A stretch of DNA of 31,761 nt from JBBTCJ01 sp038043285. Lineage in GTDB: Bacteria; Planctomycetota; Phycisphaerae; UBA1845. Under the pieces are notes generated by a model. It had not been told where the DNA came from. It ran no database searches and saw only the letters and a program-made list of their open reading frames with translations. The stretch is taken from NCBI GenBank assembly GCA_038043285.1, contig JBBTCJ010000167.1, positions 1 through 31,761 of the forward strand. Direction: 5' to 3'. Below, in pieces: positions 1 to 7,565 of this stretch (the stretch's first letter is position 1; every line of letters begins with the position of its first letter). A program made the position numbers and the translations under genes.

Positions 1-1
1 C

Positions 2-217
2 GTACCGGGTTGGACGGAAGAACTGGGTTCCGTTCGGGAGTTTGGCGACCTGCCGGGGAACACGCGGCGGTTGGTGGAGAGAATCGAATCCCTCGTGGGG
101 GCGCCGGTGTCCATTCTCGGGGTTGGTCCGGAGCGGTCACAGGTTGTCGTGCGGGGGGGGGCGGCCCGGTTGGTAGATGAGGGAACCGCCCGCCGCGGGG
201 TCGGAGCTGGCTCGTGA
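2..217 (+). CDS. purA: Adenylosuccinate synthetase, C-terminal end (partial)
   Basis: This open frame enters from the left edge and ends at TGA 215-217, giving 71 residues. PurA joins IMP and aspartate using GTP, the first committed step to AMP, in the cytoplasm. The visible part reads PGWTEELGSVREFGDLPGNT and then RIESLVGAPVSILGVGPERS, which matches the conserved end of the family (PGW..., LP..A..Y...IE...G.PV...GVGP.R). Most relatives stop soon after the GVGP.R motif; here a tail of about 20 residues follows, encoded across a run of nine G residues (153-161). The stop overlaps the start of uppS in a GTGA arrangement, so the two are probably co-transcribed and translationally coupled. The assignment is firm although only the end is present. 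Confidence 0.9.
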   Translation, partial: VPGWTEELGSVREFGDLPGNTRRLVERIESLVGAPVSILGVGPERSQVVVRGGAARLVDEGTARRGVGAGS

Positions 218-1026
218 CCGAACCGCCTCTGGACGCTCGGACGCACCTTGCTCTTGGTCCGCACCAACTTCCTCGGCACATTGCCGTCATCATGGACGGC
301 AACGGCCGCTGGGCCAAGCAGCGCGGTCTGCCGCGCATCCGTGGCCACGAGGAAGGGGCCAAGACCGTGCGGAGCATCGTCACCCACTGCGCCCGGCTGG
401 GCATCGAGGCGCTTACGCTGTACAGCTTCAGCACCGAGAACTGGAAGCGTCCGCGGGACGAAGTCGATTTCTTGATGTCGCTATACGTGACCTACCTGAT
501 CGGTGAGCGCGACACGATCATGGGCAACAACGTGCGCTTCCTGCACCTGGGCCGAAGGTCGGGACTGCCCGATTCCGTCCTTTCCGAAATGGACCGCACC
601 GTCGCCATGAGCGCCGGCAACGCGGGATTGAAACTCTGCCTGGCGCTGAACTACGGCTCACGTGACGAGATCGTCGATGCCGTCCGCGGCATCGCCGAAG
701 TGGTCCGCGCGGGCCGACTGGAACCAAGCGACGTCAGCGAGACGTTGATTTCGAATGCACTGTACACGGCCGGGCTGCCCGATCCCGATCTGCTCATTCG
801 CACCGCGAACGAACGGCGCGTCAGCAACTTCCTTTTGTGGCAGATCAGCTACGCGGAGCTGTACGTCTGTGACAAACTCTGGCCGGAGTTCACTCCCGCG
901 GACCTCGACGCAGCCATCAAGGACTTCGCGGCACGGGAACGGCGGTTTGGGGATGTGCCGGCACCGGGGTCAGATTCGGTTCTTTCCGTGGTGCCGATCG
1001 GTGGTTCGTCGCCAGTCGGGTCATGA
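214..1026 (+). CDS. uppS: Isoprenyl transferase (undecaprenyl diphosphate synthase family)
   Basis: A cis-prenyltransferase of 270 residues that condenses isopentenyl diphosphates into the long-chain carrier lipid for peptidoglycan and glycan assembly. The N-terminal motif HIAVIMDGNGRWA (residues 22-34, catalytic Asp28) is followed by the FSTENWKRP segment and the C-terminal DPDLLIRT / SNFLLWQ motif. The usual RTSGE/RTGGE signature reads RTANE here, a small departure at a diphosphate-binding loop. The GTG start at 214 overlaps the purA stop (GTGA), which supports this start. The conserved fold ends near RRFGDV; the last ~20 residues are an extra tail lying antisense to the end of the convergent gene, with which it overlaps by 110 bp. 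Confidence 0.93.
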   Translation: MTEPPLDARTHLALGPHQLPRHIAVIMDGNGRWAKQRGLPRIRGHEEGAKTVRSIVTHCARLGIEALTLYSFSTENWKRPRDEVDFLMSLYVTYLIGERDTIMGNNVRFLHLGRRSGLPDSVLSEMDRTVAMSAGNAGLKLCLALNYGSRDEIVDAVRGIAEVVRAGRLEPSDVSETLISNALYTAGLPDPDLLIRTANERRVSNFLLWQISYAELYVCDKLWPEFTPADLDAAIKDFAARERRFGDVPAPGSDSVLSVVPIGGSSPVGS

Positions 1027-2905
1027 CGTTGTTGGCAAGTTCGAGCAAGAGATCGGCGTCGCCCGGCGAAACATGTTTCCCACGCTGTGCGGCCACGAGG
1101 GCGGCAAATGCGCCGACGGCGCGAAGGGCCGCCGGCTCGTTGCCACAAGCGGCGGCGGCGATGGCGGCCTCCAGTTGGGAGGTCATGGCCTGCTTCAGTC
1201 CGGGGTTGAGATCCAGCCGTTCAACCATCGCAATTAAGTCCTGTGGGCTGTCCGTACATCCGTCAGCGTTAGCATCAAGCCCGTGGGGATTGTCGTCGGG
1301 GCATTGGTCATCGGGATCGAGGAACCCATCACCATCGGTATCCGCAATGGTCTGGGCGACCAGGATGGCGTCAAACCCGTCGGTGATCGCGGCCTTGAAC
1401 GTCAGGTAGCCGTCGTCGTTGAAGCTTGTTGTGGTTCCGCCGCCTCCACCAGCGAAGGTTAGTATCGAGATCCCAGAATCCAAGGTTCGACGGTCGTTCG
1501 CACCGACCTCGATCGTCAGTCCCTTTCGATAGATCAGGCGCAGCTCGCCCGCATGGGTTGTCGCCCAAACACCAACGTTGTTTGCGGAATCCACGCCCGG
1601 ACCTCGGACATGGGCGAGGAACGCGACCTGACCTCGTCCGTTAACCATCAGATCGATGAAGTAATAGAAGGATCCGAACACCACGCCCGGCTCCGTACCT
1701 GGGGCGGCAGACCCCTCGCGTGCGATGAGCTCGAGCGAACCGACGCGGTCAAGCCAGATTCCGGAGGCCTCGGTCAGCGGAACCTCAGGGCCCCGGATTG
1801 AGGCCGCAAAGGCCACGTGTCCGCCGTTCCCGATGGCCGGCAACTCGAAATAGCTGAAGACCGCGCCGTCGCCGGCGCCCGGCGCCGGATCCGCTTCTCG
1901 GGCAGCGATCGAGAACTGCCCGCCGCGATCGACCACGAGGCACCATGAATTGATGTTGTTGATGCCTGGACCGCCCAGGTACGTCTGCTGCACGGTGTCC
2001 CCGGCCCGGTTGGACTTCAGAAATGGATCCAGGGTTGCAAGGTACACACCATCGCCCAGTTCCGGGATCGGGTCGCCGGCGCGCATGATCGGAGATAGGG
2101 AGCCAGGCTCGCCGCGAAAAATCACTTCGTTGGTCAATGAGTCGATGCCTGGACCGGAAAGCCCGCTCCAGAAGATCACCCGTCCAAAATCGTCTATCTG
2201 TGGATAGGAGGATAGACCTTTCAAGACCACTCCCGGCGGATATCCCGGCGCGCGGTCCCCTTCACGTGCGACGAGTTCCTGCTGGCCGCCGTGGGCGCGC
2301 CAGACGCCCTCATCGCTTATAGATGTCACGTTCGAGCCGGTGAGTTTTGCCCAGAACGCCGTTTGCCCGGCGCCGTTAATCACCGGCCAGTCGGTGAAGT
2401 ATGAAAAGCGGATTCCGGGCGCGGTTCCCACAGCGGGCGTCCCGGCGAGATAAACGAGGCTCAGCCCATCGGCGCGCTCCGACCAGAAGCCTCGTCTGCC
2501 AATGGGCGGGAGGCCGGGCCCGGTGACGGCGCCTCCGAAGGCAACTTGCCCGCCATCGCCAAGCACCAGGGGGAAGATAAAGCCGCCAAATACCACGCTT
2601 GGGTCCGTCCCCGGCGCCGGGGCGAACTGCGATGCTGCCATCCGCAAGCCGCTGACACCCGTGGTCCAAAGTGCTCGGACGTCGGATTGGTTCGGTTTCG
2701 TCATCCGCGCGTCGAAGGCCACGTCGCCGAGGTTATTGATCACCGGTGCAACGTTCGACAACTGGAAGGCCGACCCATCCGCTCCCGGAACCGGATCCCC
2801 CTCTTGAACGATCATTCGGTATCGGATGGGCGAGTCCGCGAAGGCGCTCAACAGGACGAGTTGGGACAGAGACAAACCGATCCATGATCGAATGGGAGTT
2901 CGCAT
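917..2905 (-). CDS. Secreted NxxGxxAF tandem-repeat protein with FIMAH domain
   Basis: A secreted protein of about 662 residues; function unknown. The ATG at 2905 starts a signal-peptide-like segment (MRTPIRSWIGLSLSQLVLLSAFADS); a GTG at 2929 would add eight residues and is less likely. The body holds about eight repeats with a core like NNLGDVAF, GDGGQVAF, NGAGQTAF, GNGGHVAF and NGRGQVAF, each preceded by a REGDPAPG-like segment; this is the choice-of-anchor NxxGxxAF repeat family. Near residues 520-553 lies an Asp-rich thrombospondin type 3-like calcium-binding stretch (DTDGDGFLDPDDQCPDD). Residues about 556-633 resemble a FIMAH domain (ending AAQRGKHVSPGDADLLLELANN). No C-terminal sorting anchor is visible. 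The last ~25 residues are Pro-rich and overlap the uppS tail. Confidence 0.85.
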   Translation of the reverse strand: MRTPIRSWIGLSLSQLVLLSAFADSPIRYRMIVQEGDPVPGADGSAFQLSNVAPVINNLGDVAFDARMTKPNQSDVRALWTTGVSGLRMAASQFAPAPGTDPSVVFGGFIFPLVLGDGGQVAFGGAVTGPGLPPIGRRGFWSERADGLSLVYLAGTPAVGTAPGIRFSYFTDWPVINGAGQTAFWAKLTGSNVTSISDEGVWRAHGGQQELVAREGDRAPGYPPGVVLKGLSSYPQIDDFGRVIFWSGLSGPGIDSLTNEVIFRGEPGSLSPIMRAGDPIPELGDGVYLATLDPFLKSNRAGDTVQQTYLGGPGINNINSWCLVVDRGGQFSIAAREADPAPGAGDGAVFSYFELPAIGNGGHVAFAASIRGPEVPLTEASGIWLDRVGSLELIAREGSAAPGTEPGVVFGSFYYFIDLMVNGRGQVAFLAHVRGPGVDSANNVGVWATTHAGELRLIYRKGLTIEVGANDRRTLDSGISILTFAGGGGGTTTSFNDDGYLTFKAAITDGFDAILVAQTIADTDGDGFLDPDDQCPDDNPHGLDANADGCTDSPQDLIAMVERLDLNPGLKQAMTSQLEAAIAAAACGNEPAALRAVGAFAALVAAQRGKHVSPGDADLLLELANNVMTRLATNHRSAPRKEPNLTPVPAHPQTAVPVPRSP

Positions 2906-3289
2906 CACTTCATCCGCTAAACCGGCCACTGCACCGTGCTGCCGTGCGGCAGCCGCTGTCGAGGAGCAAGTATCGTACCGCTTCTGCCCCGGCGATTCAA
3001 CAGATTCTCGGAACCCGTCACGGTCTTTCTGGCCTGTTCATTTTCATCATTTGAACAGATGGCGGCACTTGCGGCCAAGCCCCCCTTACGTGACTGGAGG
3101 GCCAAGCCCGCCCGACTTGGCACGGATGGTCGAAGGCTGATTGCCAAACAGGGCGTCCCCGAGCCTTCGCAGCACAAAGGATGGGGCACGACGGTGAACG
3201 CCAATCGCCATTCGACAATTCTCCATCTTCCCTGTCTTCGGGGGGGCTGAGCGAGGGGCGACATGCGGCTTCCCAGCCTCCCGGCGCGG

Positions 3290-3322
3290 GCGCTCGCTCC
3301 ACAACGCCCGCAAAGCGAGCGC
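3290..3322. repeat. Perfect inverted repeat (9-bp stem)
   Basis: GCGCTCGCT (3290-3298) pairs exactly with AGCGAGCGC (3314-3322) around a 15-nt loop. There is no T-run directly after it, and no gene ends close by on either strand, so it is not clearly a terminator. Confidence 0.5.
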
Positions 3323-3496
3323 GCGCAAAGTTCTATAGATAGGTAGGCGCCCCTGCGGATCGCTTGGTGAGACCGTCACATACACGGCGGCACACGCGAT
3401 CGGCGCACCGCGGATCACACGCAATGCGCACGGAACGACCATGGCCGAGGGCTCCCATCAAACTTTTGCCGTTCGCCATTTCCGTTTCCCCCCAAC

Positions 3497-3535
3497 AAGA
3501 AAATTACCAAACGAAGCCAATGTTCCCGCCTGGCC
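3497..3535 (+). repeat. Interspersed-repeat-like segment ('NYQTKPM' type)
   Basis: The sequence AAATTACCAAACGAAGCCAA (3501-3520) with its flanks reads ENYQTKPMFPP in one frame and KLPNEANVPAWP in another. From memory, near-identical strings recur in many short 'hypothetical proteins' and intergenic spaces of planctomycete genomes, which suggests an interspersed repeat rather than a gene. Only one copy is in this window, so this rests on recollection. Confidence 0.4.
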
Positions 3536-3632
3536 GCCTCAAGAACTCAGATCAACCGCGCGGCGGACAAGGGCCGGCGGCACCCGAGCGACCACCGGCG
3601 TCCGCCACGTTCGCTACGCGCGGAACGGTGGT

Positions 3633-3692
3633 GGGTGCCTCGGCAGCTCGCTGCCAGTGTGGGCACAAGCGGGCAGGTCAGCATGGGCACCC
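3633..3692. repeat. Inverted repeat enclosing a small hairpin
   Basis: GGGTGCC (3633-3639) can pair with GGCACCC (3686-3692), enclosing a small hairpin GGCAG-CTCG-CTGCC (3642-3655). It lies in the non-coding stretch before fabI. It could be an interspersed palindromic element; function unknown. Confidence 0.35.
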
Positions 3693-3803
3693 GATCCCGC
3701 GAGGCTCGGACAATCGAAACGCTCTACGGAAGAGCTTGGCGTCACGGCGTCGCAGGGTCGGCCCTGTCCGCCGAGTCGGCCGTCTGTCCTCGGCATTCAG
3801 GAC

Positions 3804-3832
3804 TTGTCACCGGCCCATCGCTGCGCGACAAT
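3804..3832 (+). promoter_or_regulatory. Candidate sigma70-type promoter of fabI
   Basis: TTGTCA (3804-3809), a 17-nt spacer, then GACAAT (3827-3832). The -35 matches 5 of 6 consensus bases and the -10 matches 4 of 6. Transcription would begin about 35 nt before the fabI ATG, leaving room for the GGAGGAGG ribosome site at 3857-3864. Confidence 0.5.
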
Positions 3833-3875
3833 GTTGCTCCCGCTTGCAGAACGAGCGGAGGAGGACGGCGGAACC

Positions 3876-4655
3876 ATGAAAATACTGGACGGCCGAAAAG
3901 GATTGGTCTTCGGCATCGCCAACGACCGCAGCATCGCCTGTCACATCGGCAAGTGTTTCCTGGCGGAGGGCGCGGCGTGCGGGTTTCCGTATCTTCCGGG
4001 CGAGAAGAGTGAGCGGCGGGTGAGCAAGGCGCTGGAGGAACTGGGCGTGCCCGATCCCTGGCTTCTGCCCTGCGACGTGTCGAAGGACGCCGACCTCGAC
4101 GCGGCATTCGCGGCCGCGCGGGAGCGATTCGACTCGATCGACTTCATGGTCCATTCGCTGGCGTTCGCTGACCGGACCTATCTAAAGCATGGCATGTTCG
4201 CTGCGACGCCGCGCGAGGTCTTCGCCCAGGCTCTGGACATCTCGGCCTATTCGTTGGTAGCGATGGCCCGGCGAGCGAAGGAAATCATGCCCCGCGGCGG
4301 GTCGATTCTGGCCATGACCTACTACGGCAGCGAGAAGGCGGTCCCCGGGTACAACGTCATGGGTGTGGCCAAGGCGGCGCTCGAAGCGTGCACTCGCTAT
4401 CTCGCCCTGGAACTTGGCCAATTCAACATCCGCGTGAACACCATCAGTGCGGGCCCGATCAAGACGTTGTCTTCGATGGCCGTCGGCGGCATCGACGAGA
4501 TTTTCGATTGGGTGCAGAAGAAGGCCCCGCTGCACCGCAACGTGACGGCTGAGGAGGTCGGGAAGACCGCGGTGTACCTCGCCAGCGATCTTTCCTCGGG
4601 CGTGACCGGCGAAAACATTTTCGTGGACAATGGGTACAGCATTGTCGGGTTGTGA
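3876..4655 (+). CDS. fabI: Enoyl-[acyl-carrier-protein] reductase (NADH)
   Basis: A 259-residue short-chain dehydrogenase that reduces the enoyl-ACP double bond in the last step of each fatty-acid elongation cycle in the cytosol. The FabI-type nucleotide loop is GIANDRSIA (residues 13-21), and the active-site triad is Tyr149, Tyr159 and Lys166 within YYGSEKAVPGYNVMGVAK (Tyr-x6-Lys). The C-terminal substrate-loop region NTISAGPIKTLSS and the VTGENIFVDNGY ending are typical. The ATG at 3876 is chosen because GGAGGAGG lies 11 nt upstream and the length then matches the family; the frame stays open upstream to 3441 but that part has no homology. It stands alone, facing clpS. This is the target class of triclosan-like inhibitors. 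Confidence 0.94.
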   Translation: MKILDGRKGLVFGIANDRSIACHIGKCFLAEGAACGFPYLPGEKSERRVSKALEELGVPDPWLLPCDVSKDADLDAAFAAARERFDSIDFMVHSLAFADRTYLKHGMFAATPREVFAQALDISAYSLVAMARRAKEIMPRGGSILAMTYYGSEKAVPGYNVMGVAKAALEACTRYLALELGQFNIRVNTISAGPIKTLSSMAVGGIDEIFDWVQKKAPLHRNVTAEEVGKTAVYLASDLSSGVTGENIFVDNGYSIVGL

Positions 4656-4759
4656 GGGTTCGGCGTAGTGCGAAGGCGCTTCTGCCCAAGCGACTGTCAT
4701 GCCAGGAGTTCGTCAAACTCGGCAGATGATTGAATCGTGCTCTCTCGGATGTGATGCAA

Positions 4760-4776
4760 CATTGCCCCCCGCAATG
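4760..4776. terminator. Small hairpin between convergent fabI and clpS
   Basis: CATTGC (4760-4765) and GCAATG (4771-4776) form a 6-bp stem with a C5 loop in the 145-bp gap between the ends of fabI and clpS. No T-run follows on either strand, so a terminator role is only suggested by its position. Confidence 0.3.
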
Positions 4777-4800
4777 GGAACTGAACCGAAGGACACGGAT

Positions 4801-5139
4801 TTACTCCGCCGGTTCGATGGTGACGGCGATTTTGAAGGTGGCGAACTGATCGCGGTACAGCTCGGCCCGTTCGAGGTGCGTGACCAGCAGCAGGGCGAGA
4901 CCGCTGTTGTGCGCTTCCAGGGTCCGCTCGACGGCTTCCTCGGCGGTCAGGGTCGTGACTTTCAAGATGGAAAGAATGACGTGCTCGAAGGTGTTCACGT
5001 TGTCGTTGTGCAGAAGAACCTTGAACGGCGGAAGTTGCTTCGGTTCGCGCTTCGCGGGAGCTGGAAGTTTCTTTGTAGTCGCCTGGGGCGGCGGCGTCTG
5101 TTTTTGTTCCTGTTCAACTCCGACAGCTTGGCTGGTCAT
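4801..5139 (-). CDS. clpS: ATP-dependent Clp protease adaptor ClpS
   Basis: A 112-residue adaptor that delivers N-degron proteins to ClpA/ClpC-ClpP. The core begins at PPFKVLLHNDNVNTFEHV (residues 37-54). Asn45-Asp46 correspond to the residues that grip the substrate alpha-amino group, and His77 in EAHNSG corresponds to the second binding residue. The family ending AELYRDQF...IEP is intact. An extra N-terminal segment of about 36 residues is rich in Gln, Pro and Lys and probably disordered; in ClpS the N-terminal extension is what engages the AAA+ unfoldase. No clp protease gene is adjacent. A promoter candidate lies 78-106 bp upstream. No strong Shine-Dalgarno is seen before the ATG at 5139. 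Confidence 0.92.
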   Translation of the reverse strand: MTSQAVGVEQEQKQTPPPQATTKKLPAPAKREPKQLPPFKVLLHNDNVNTFEHVILSILKVTTLTAEEAVERTLEAHNSGLALLLVTHLERAELYRDQFATFKIAVTIEPAE

Positions 5140-5216
5140 GGGACAGGTGAATCAAGTTCGAGATAGGCCGTTCCCTCACGATCGCGGTACGGATTGCTCT
5201 CGCAAGACGCCGGGAG

Positions 5217-5245
5217 AGTATACCGCCGAGGTCGCCGAACGGCAA
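5217..5245 (-). promoter_or_regulatory. Candidate sigma70-type promoter of clpS
   Basis: On the minus strand TTGCCG (5245-5240), a 17-nt spacer and TATACT (5222-5217). The -10 matches 5 of 6 bases. The transcript would have a leader of about 70 nt before the clpS ATG, and clpS would then be transcribed independently of the upstream lipoprotein gene. Confidence 0.5.
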
Positions 5246-5372
5246 GGCTTTCGCCATGGTCTTCAGGGTCTTTCAATTCTCGTCGGATGGCAAAGACGTG
5301 TGCCACCGCCGGCTTGCCCACCGGTGCGGGGGGTCGGACAACGCCCGTGCGGTCGATAACTGAAGGATCCTG

Positions 5373-6008
5373 TTATGGGCTTGGTCGGTCCGGTTGGAGT
5401 TTGAATCTAACGATCTGAGACGCCAACAGCGTTCGGCCCGTCAGGTAATCGGTGAAGGAGACGTTGGCTAGCAGCGTCTCTGATTTCGGCAGCTTGGCCT
5501 GCGTCGAGAAGGGGCATTTGATGGTGTAGTGATCGGTGGCGAACTTCCCGTGCCACGCGGCGCGGAGTTCGTCCGCGGTAGCAAGGGTGCAAACGGCTAC
5601 CACTTGCGGCGAGTTCGGGTCGGCGTTGTCAAGGAGTTGCACCGTGATTCGCCCAGAAACCTTGACTACGTCGCCTTCGGCGTCCTTCGGGCGAAGGTAT
5701 AGGGTGACGCCGTCGTCGCCGGGCTTTCCGTCGAAGTCGGTTCCGCCGGAGCGACTGACGATGTCCATCGACGCCGCTGCGAACAGGTCAACAGGGCGAT
5801 CGGGCGGGAGACCCTGGAGCGTCTCCTTCTGTCTGCGAAGCTCTGCGGCATCAGCCTCTTGTCGGGCGACGTGCTGCTCCAACTGGCGCACGCGGCGAGC
5901 GAGATTGTCCCGGTCCGAGACGACACGACTCCACTCCTGCTGCGAATGGCACGCACCGAGACAGGTAGTCACGGCGGCGGCAACGAAGAAAGTCGGGAAG
6001 CGGAGCAT
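5373..6008 (-). CDS. Coiled-coil lipoprotein, function unknown
   Basis: A 211-residue predicted lipoprotein. The N-terminus MLRFPTFFVAAAVTTCLGAC is a lipoprotein signal peptide with lipobox LGAC (residues 17-20, lipidated Cys20). Residues about 25-60 are charged and heptad-like (RDNLARRVRQLEQHVARQEA), a probable coiled coil. The C-terminal part (about 75-205) looks like a beta-rich domain with the segments DDGVTLYLRPKDAEGDVVKVSG, HYTIKCPF and ANVSFTDYLTGRTL. I do not recognise the family. It sits between the aminotransferase and clpS on the same strand and may be monocistronic. Only a weak ribosome site (AGAAG) precedes the ATG. Confidence 0.75.
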   Translation of the reverse strand: MLRFPTFFVAAAVTTCLGACHSQQEWSRVVSDRDNLARRVRQLEQHVARQEADAAELRRQKETLQGLPPDRPVDLFAAASMDIVSRSGGTDFDGKPGDDGVTLYLRPKDAEGDVVKVSGRITVQLLDNADPNSPQVVAVCTLATADELRAAWHGKFATDHYTIKCPFSTQAKLPKSETLLANVSFTDYLTGRTLLASQIVRFKLQPDRPSP

Positions 6009-6110
6009 CTTCTAATTGTAGAACCACCGAACTCAGCTGTCGAAACCCAGCGCACGGGGAGACGCCGCGACCGCCATTTCGGCGGCAGAATCATCCTCGA
6101 CGCCAACGGA

Positions 6111-7253
6111 TTACTTCATCGACTCGGCGAAGACCTTCTGTGCGGCGGCCACGCCCGCGCCAATCTGCAACGTGAAGCCCATCTTCACCAGGGTCATTTC
6201 CAGGGCAGAGATCACGCCCAGCGTGTCGAAGGCGTCCACGTAGCCCATGTGCGAGAATCGAATGATCTTGCCCTTGACTTTGCCCTGCCCGCCCGCAATC
6301 TGGAAACCGTAGGTTCCGCGCATGGTTTTGCGGAGCGCTCCTTCGTCAAGGCCGTCGGGCACGACGGCCGCGGTGACCGAATCGACGGGATCCTTGGCAT
6401 AGAGTTTCAGTCCCATGGCCGTGATGGCCGCCCGAGTCGCCCGGGCGAGCAACGCCGTCTCCGCCCAGATGTTCTCCAGCCCGCGTTCCTTGACTCCTCT
6501 AAGCACCGTAAGCAACCCGCGCACGAGCGTGACCGCCGGCGTGTAGGGGACGTCCCACTCGGCCAAAGACTTGCGATAGGCTTTCAGATCGTTGTAGAGC
6601 ATAGGGGTCTTACCGGAGTCGATGCGCTCCCAGGCACGGTCGCTGACTGCCGCGAAGGCAAGTCCGGGAGGAAGCATCAAGGCCTTCTGCGAACCGGTGA
6701 TGAAGGCATCAACGCCCCAGTCGTCCATCTTCACCGGAATGGCTCCAACGGAAGTGATTCCATCGACGATCAGGATCGCGCCGCGATCGCGCGTCAGCCT
6801 GCCGATGGCGGCCACGTCGGTCAGGGCGGTGGTCGAAGTCTCGCTGTGAACGCAAATGACGGTGTCGATCTTGCGATCGGCGTCCATGGCTTTCTGGACC
6901 TGTTCGACCCTCGCGCCGTGCCCCCATTCGATGGGCAGCTCAGTGTGGTCGATCCCGAACGCCTGACACACTTGAACCCAGCGTTCCGCGAACTTTCCGT
7001 TCTGAACGACAAGGGCTTTGTGGCCTGGCGGGCAACATCCGACGATGCAGGCCTCCGCGGCCGAGGTGCCGCTGCCGGTGAGCGTGATGACCTTTGCTTT
7101 TGTTTGAAACAGGTACTGCAGCAGTTCGTGGCACTGCTTGACCAAGTCTTTGTACCAGGCGGTTCGGTGGTGCTCGATCGGGCGGGCCATTTCCAGCAGC
7201 ACGTCCTCCGGGACCATCGTGGGGCCAGGGGTGAACAAACGAATTTTCTTCAT
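6111..7253 (-). CDS. Class V aminotransferase (serine/alanine-glyoxylate type)
   Basis: A 380-residue PLP enzyme of the alanine-glyoxylate / serine-pyruvate aminotransferase family. It opens with the family signature RLFTPGPTMVPEDVL, has the phosphate-binding TGSGTSAAEA (59-68), the cofactor Asp164 in IVDGITSVG, and the Schiff-base Lys190 in GSQKALMLPPG. Relatives transfer an amino group from serine or alanine to glyoxylate or pyruvate; exact substrates cannot be read from the sequence. The ATG at 7253 is chosen because GAGGG lies about 10 nt upstream and the protein then begins at the family start; the frame extends upstream to 7523 without homology. An extended -10 element (TGGTACAAT on the minus strand) lies about 50 bp upstream. 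Confidence 0.9.
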   Translation of the reverse strand: MKKIRLFTPGPTMVPEDVLLEMARPIEHHRTAWYKDLVKQCHELLQYLFQTKAKVITLTGSGTSAAEACIVGCCPPGHKALVVQNGKFAERWVQVCQAFGIDHTELPIEWGHGARVEQVQKAMDADRKIDTVICVHSETSTTALTDVAAIGRLTRDRGAILIVDGITSVGAIPVKMDDWGVDAFITGSQKALMLPPGLAFAAVSDRAWERIDSGKTPMLYNDLKAYRKSLAEWDVPYTPAVTLVRGLLTVLRGVKERGLENIWAETALLARATRAAITAMGLKLYAKDPVDSVTAAVVPDGLDEGALRKTMRGTYGFQIAGGQGKVKGKIIRFSHMGYVDAFDTLGVISALEMTLVKMGFTLQIGAGVAAAQKVFAESMK

Positions 7254-7304
7254 GGTCTTGCCCTCAAGAAAGAAGGACGGTTCGCAAATCGCTCCAAGGC
7301 GTGA

Positions 7305-7313
7305 ATTGTACCA
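7305..7313 (-). promoter_or_regulatory. Candidate extended -10 promoter of the aminotransferase gene
   Basis: On the minus strand TGGTACAAT (7313-7305) is an extended -10 element (TGnTACAAT, 5 of 6 in the hexamer). No good -35 is present, as expected for extended -10 promoters. Start of transcription would be about 45 nt before the ATG. Confidence 0.4.
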
Positions 7314-7535
7314 CGCCGAATCGGCGGTGCATCCACGGCTCAGCCCTCGCAGGGGCCACTGCCACTCTGTCGTGCAGACTGCGTGCCAGCCGGTCGGTGG
7401 GATCAACAACGATTTGCGGGTGAAGGGAACGCTTGTCGATGGAGGTAGAAAAGCTGCGGCGCCGCCGAAACGAGGTCGCGTTGGGGGATTCGCCGGACCT
7501 GGTTTCTGATCCCGCGGGAACAATCAAGCGAAGAA

Positions 7536-7565
7536 ACGCCCCGCCGGAGGTTTCCGGCGAGGCGT
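7536..7565 (-). terminator. Hairpin terminator candidate after the Kazal-like gene
   Basis: ACGCC (7536-7540) plus CGCCGGA (7542-7548) pair with TCCGGCG (7553-7559) plus GGCGT (7561-7565): 12 base pairs with a single C/A mismatch and a GGTT loop. On the minus strand it is followed by a T-rich stretch (TTTCTTCGCTTGATT), so it fits a Rho-independent terminator about 80 bp past the stop of the small secreted protein. Confidence 0.6.

Larger units (their letters stand above)
2906..3875. other. Long intergenic region without a supported gene
   Basis: About 970 bp between the divergent repeat protein and fabI. Several overlapping open frames exist on both strands but none has a recognisable product, a good ribosome site, or protein-like composition. 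It contains a 9-bp perfect inverted repeat (3290-3322), an interspersed-repeat-like segment (about 3497-3535), a second long inverted repeat (3633-3692), and a fabI promoter candidate (3804-3832). Confidence 0.6.

Noticed and set aside
3032..3055. Minus-strand MMKMNRPERP frame start and a similar MEMNRADRPP start near 31240
   Set aside because: They share about a dozen bases and recall a planctomycete repeat motif, but the match is too short to claim a repeat.
3441..3875. N-terminal extension of the fabI frame
   Set aside because: The extra 145 codons have no similarity to FabI, and a strong ribosome site and promoter point to 3876.
5136..5321. A 61-codon minus-strand frame ending at the clpS start
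   Set aside because: It covers the clpS promoter candidate, has no ribosome site and a composition unlike real proteins of the window.
5859..7304. A 481-codon plus-strand open frame opposite the lipoprotein and aminotransferase genes
   Set aside because: It is the antisense shadow of genes with clear family motifs on the minus strand; its His/Arg/Gly-rich sequence has no domain.
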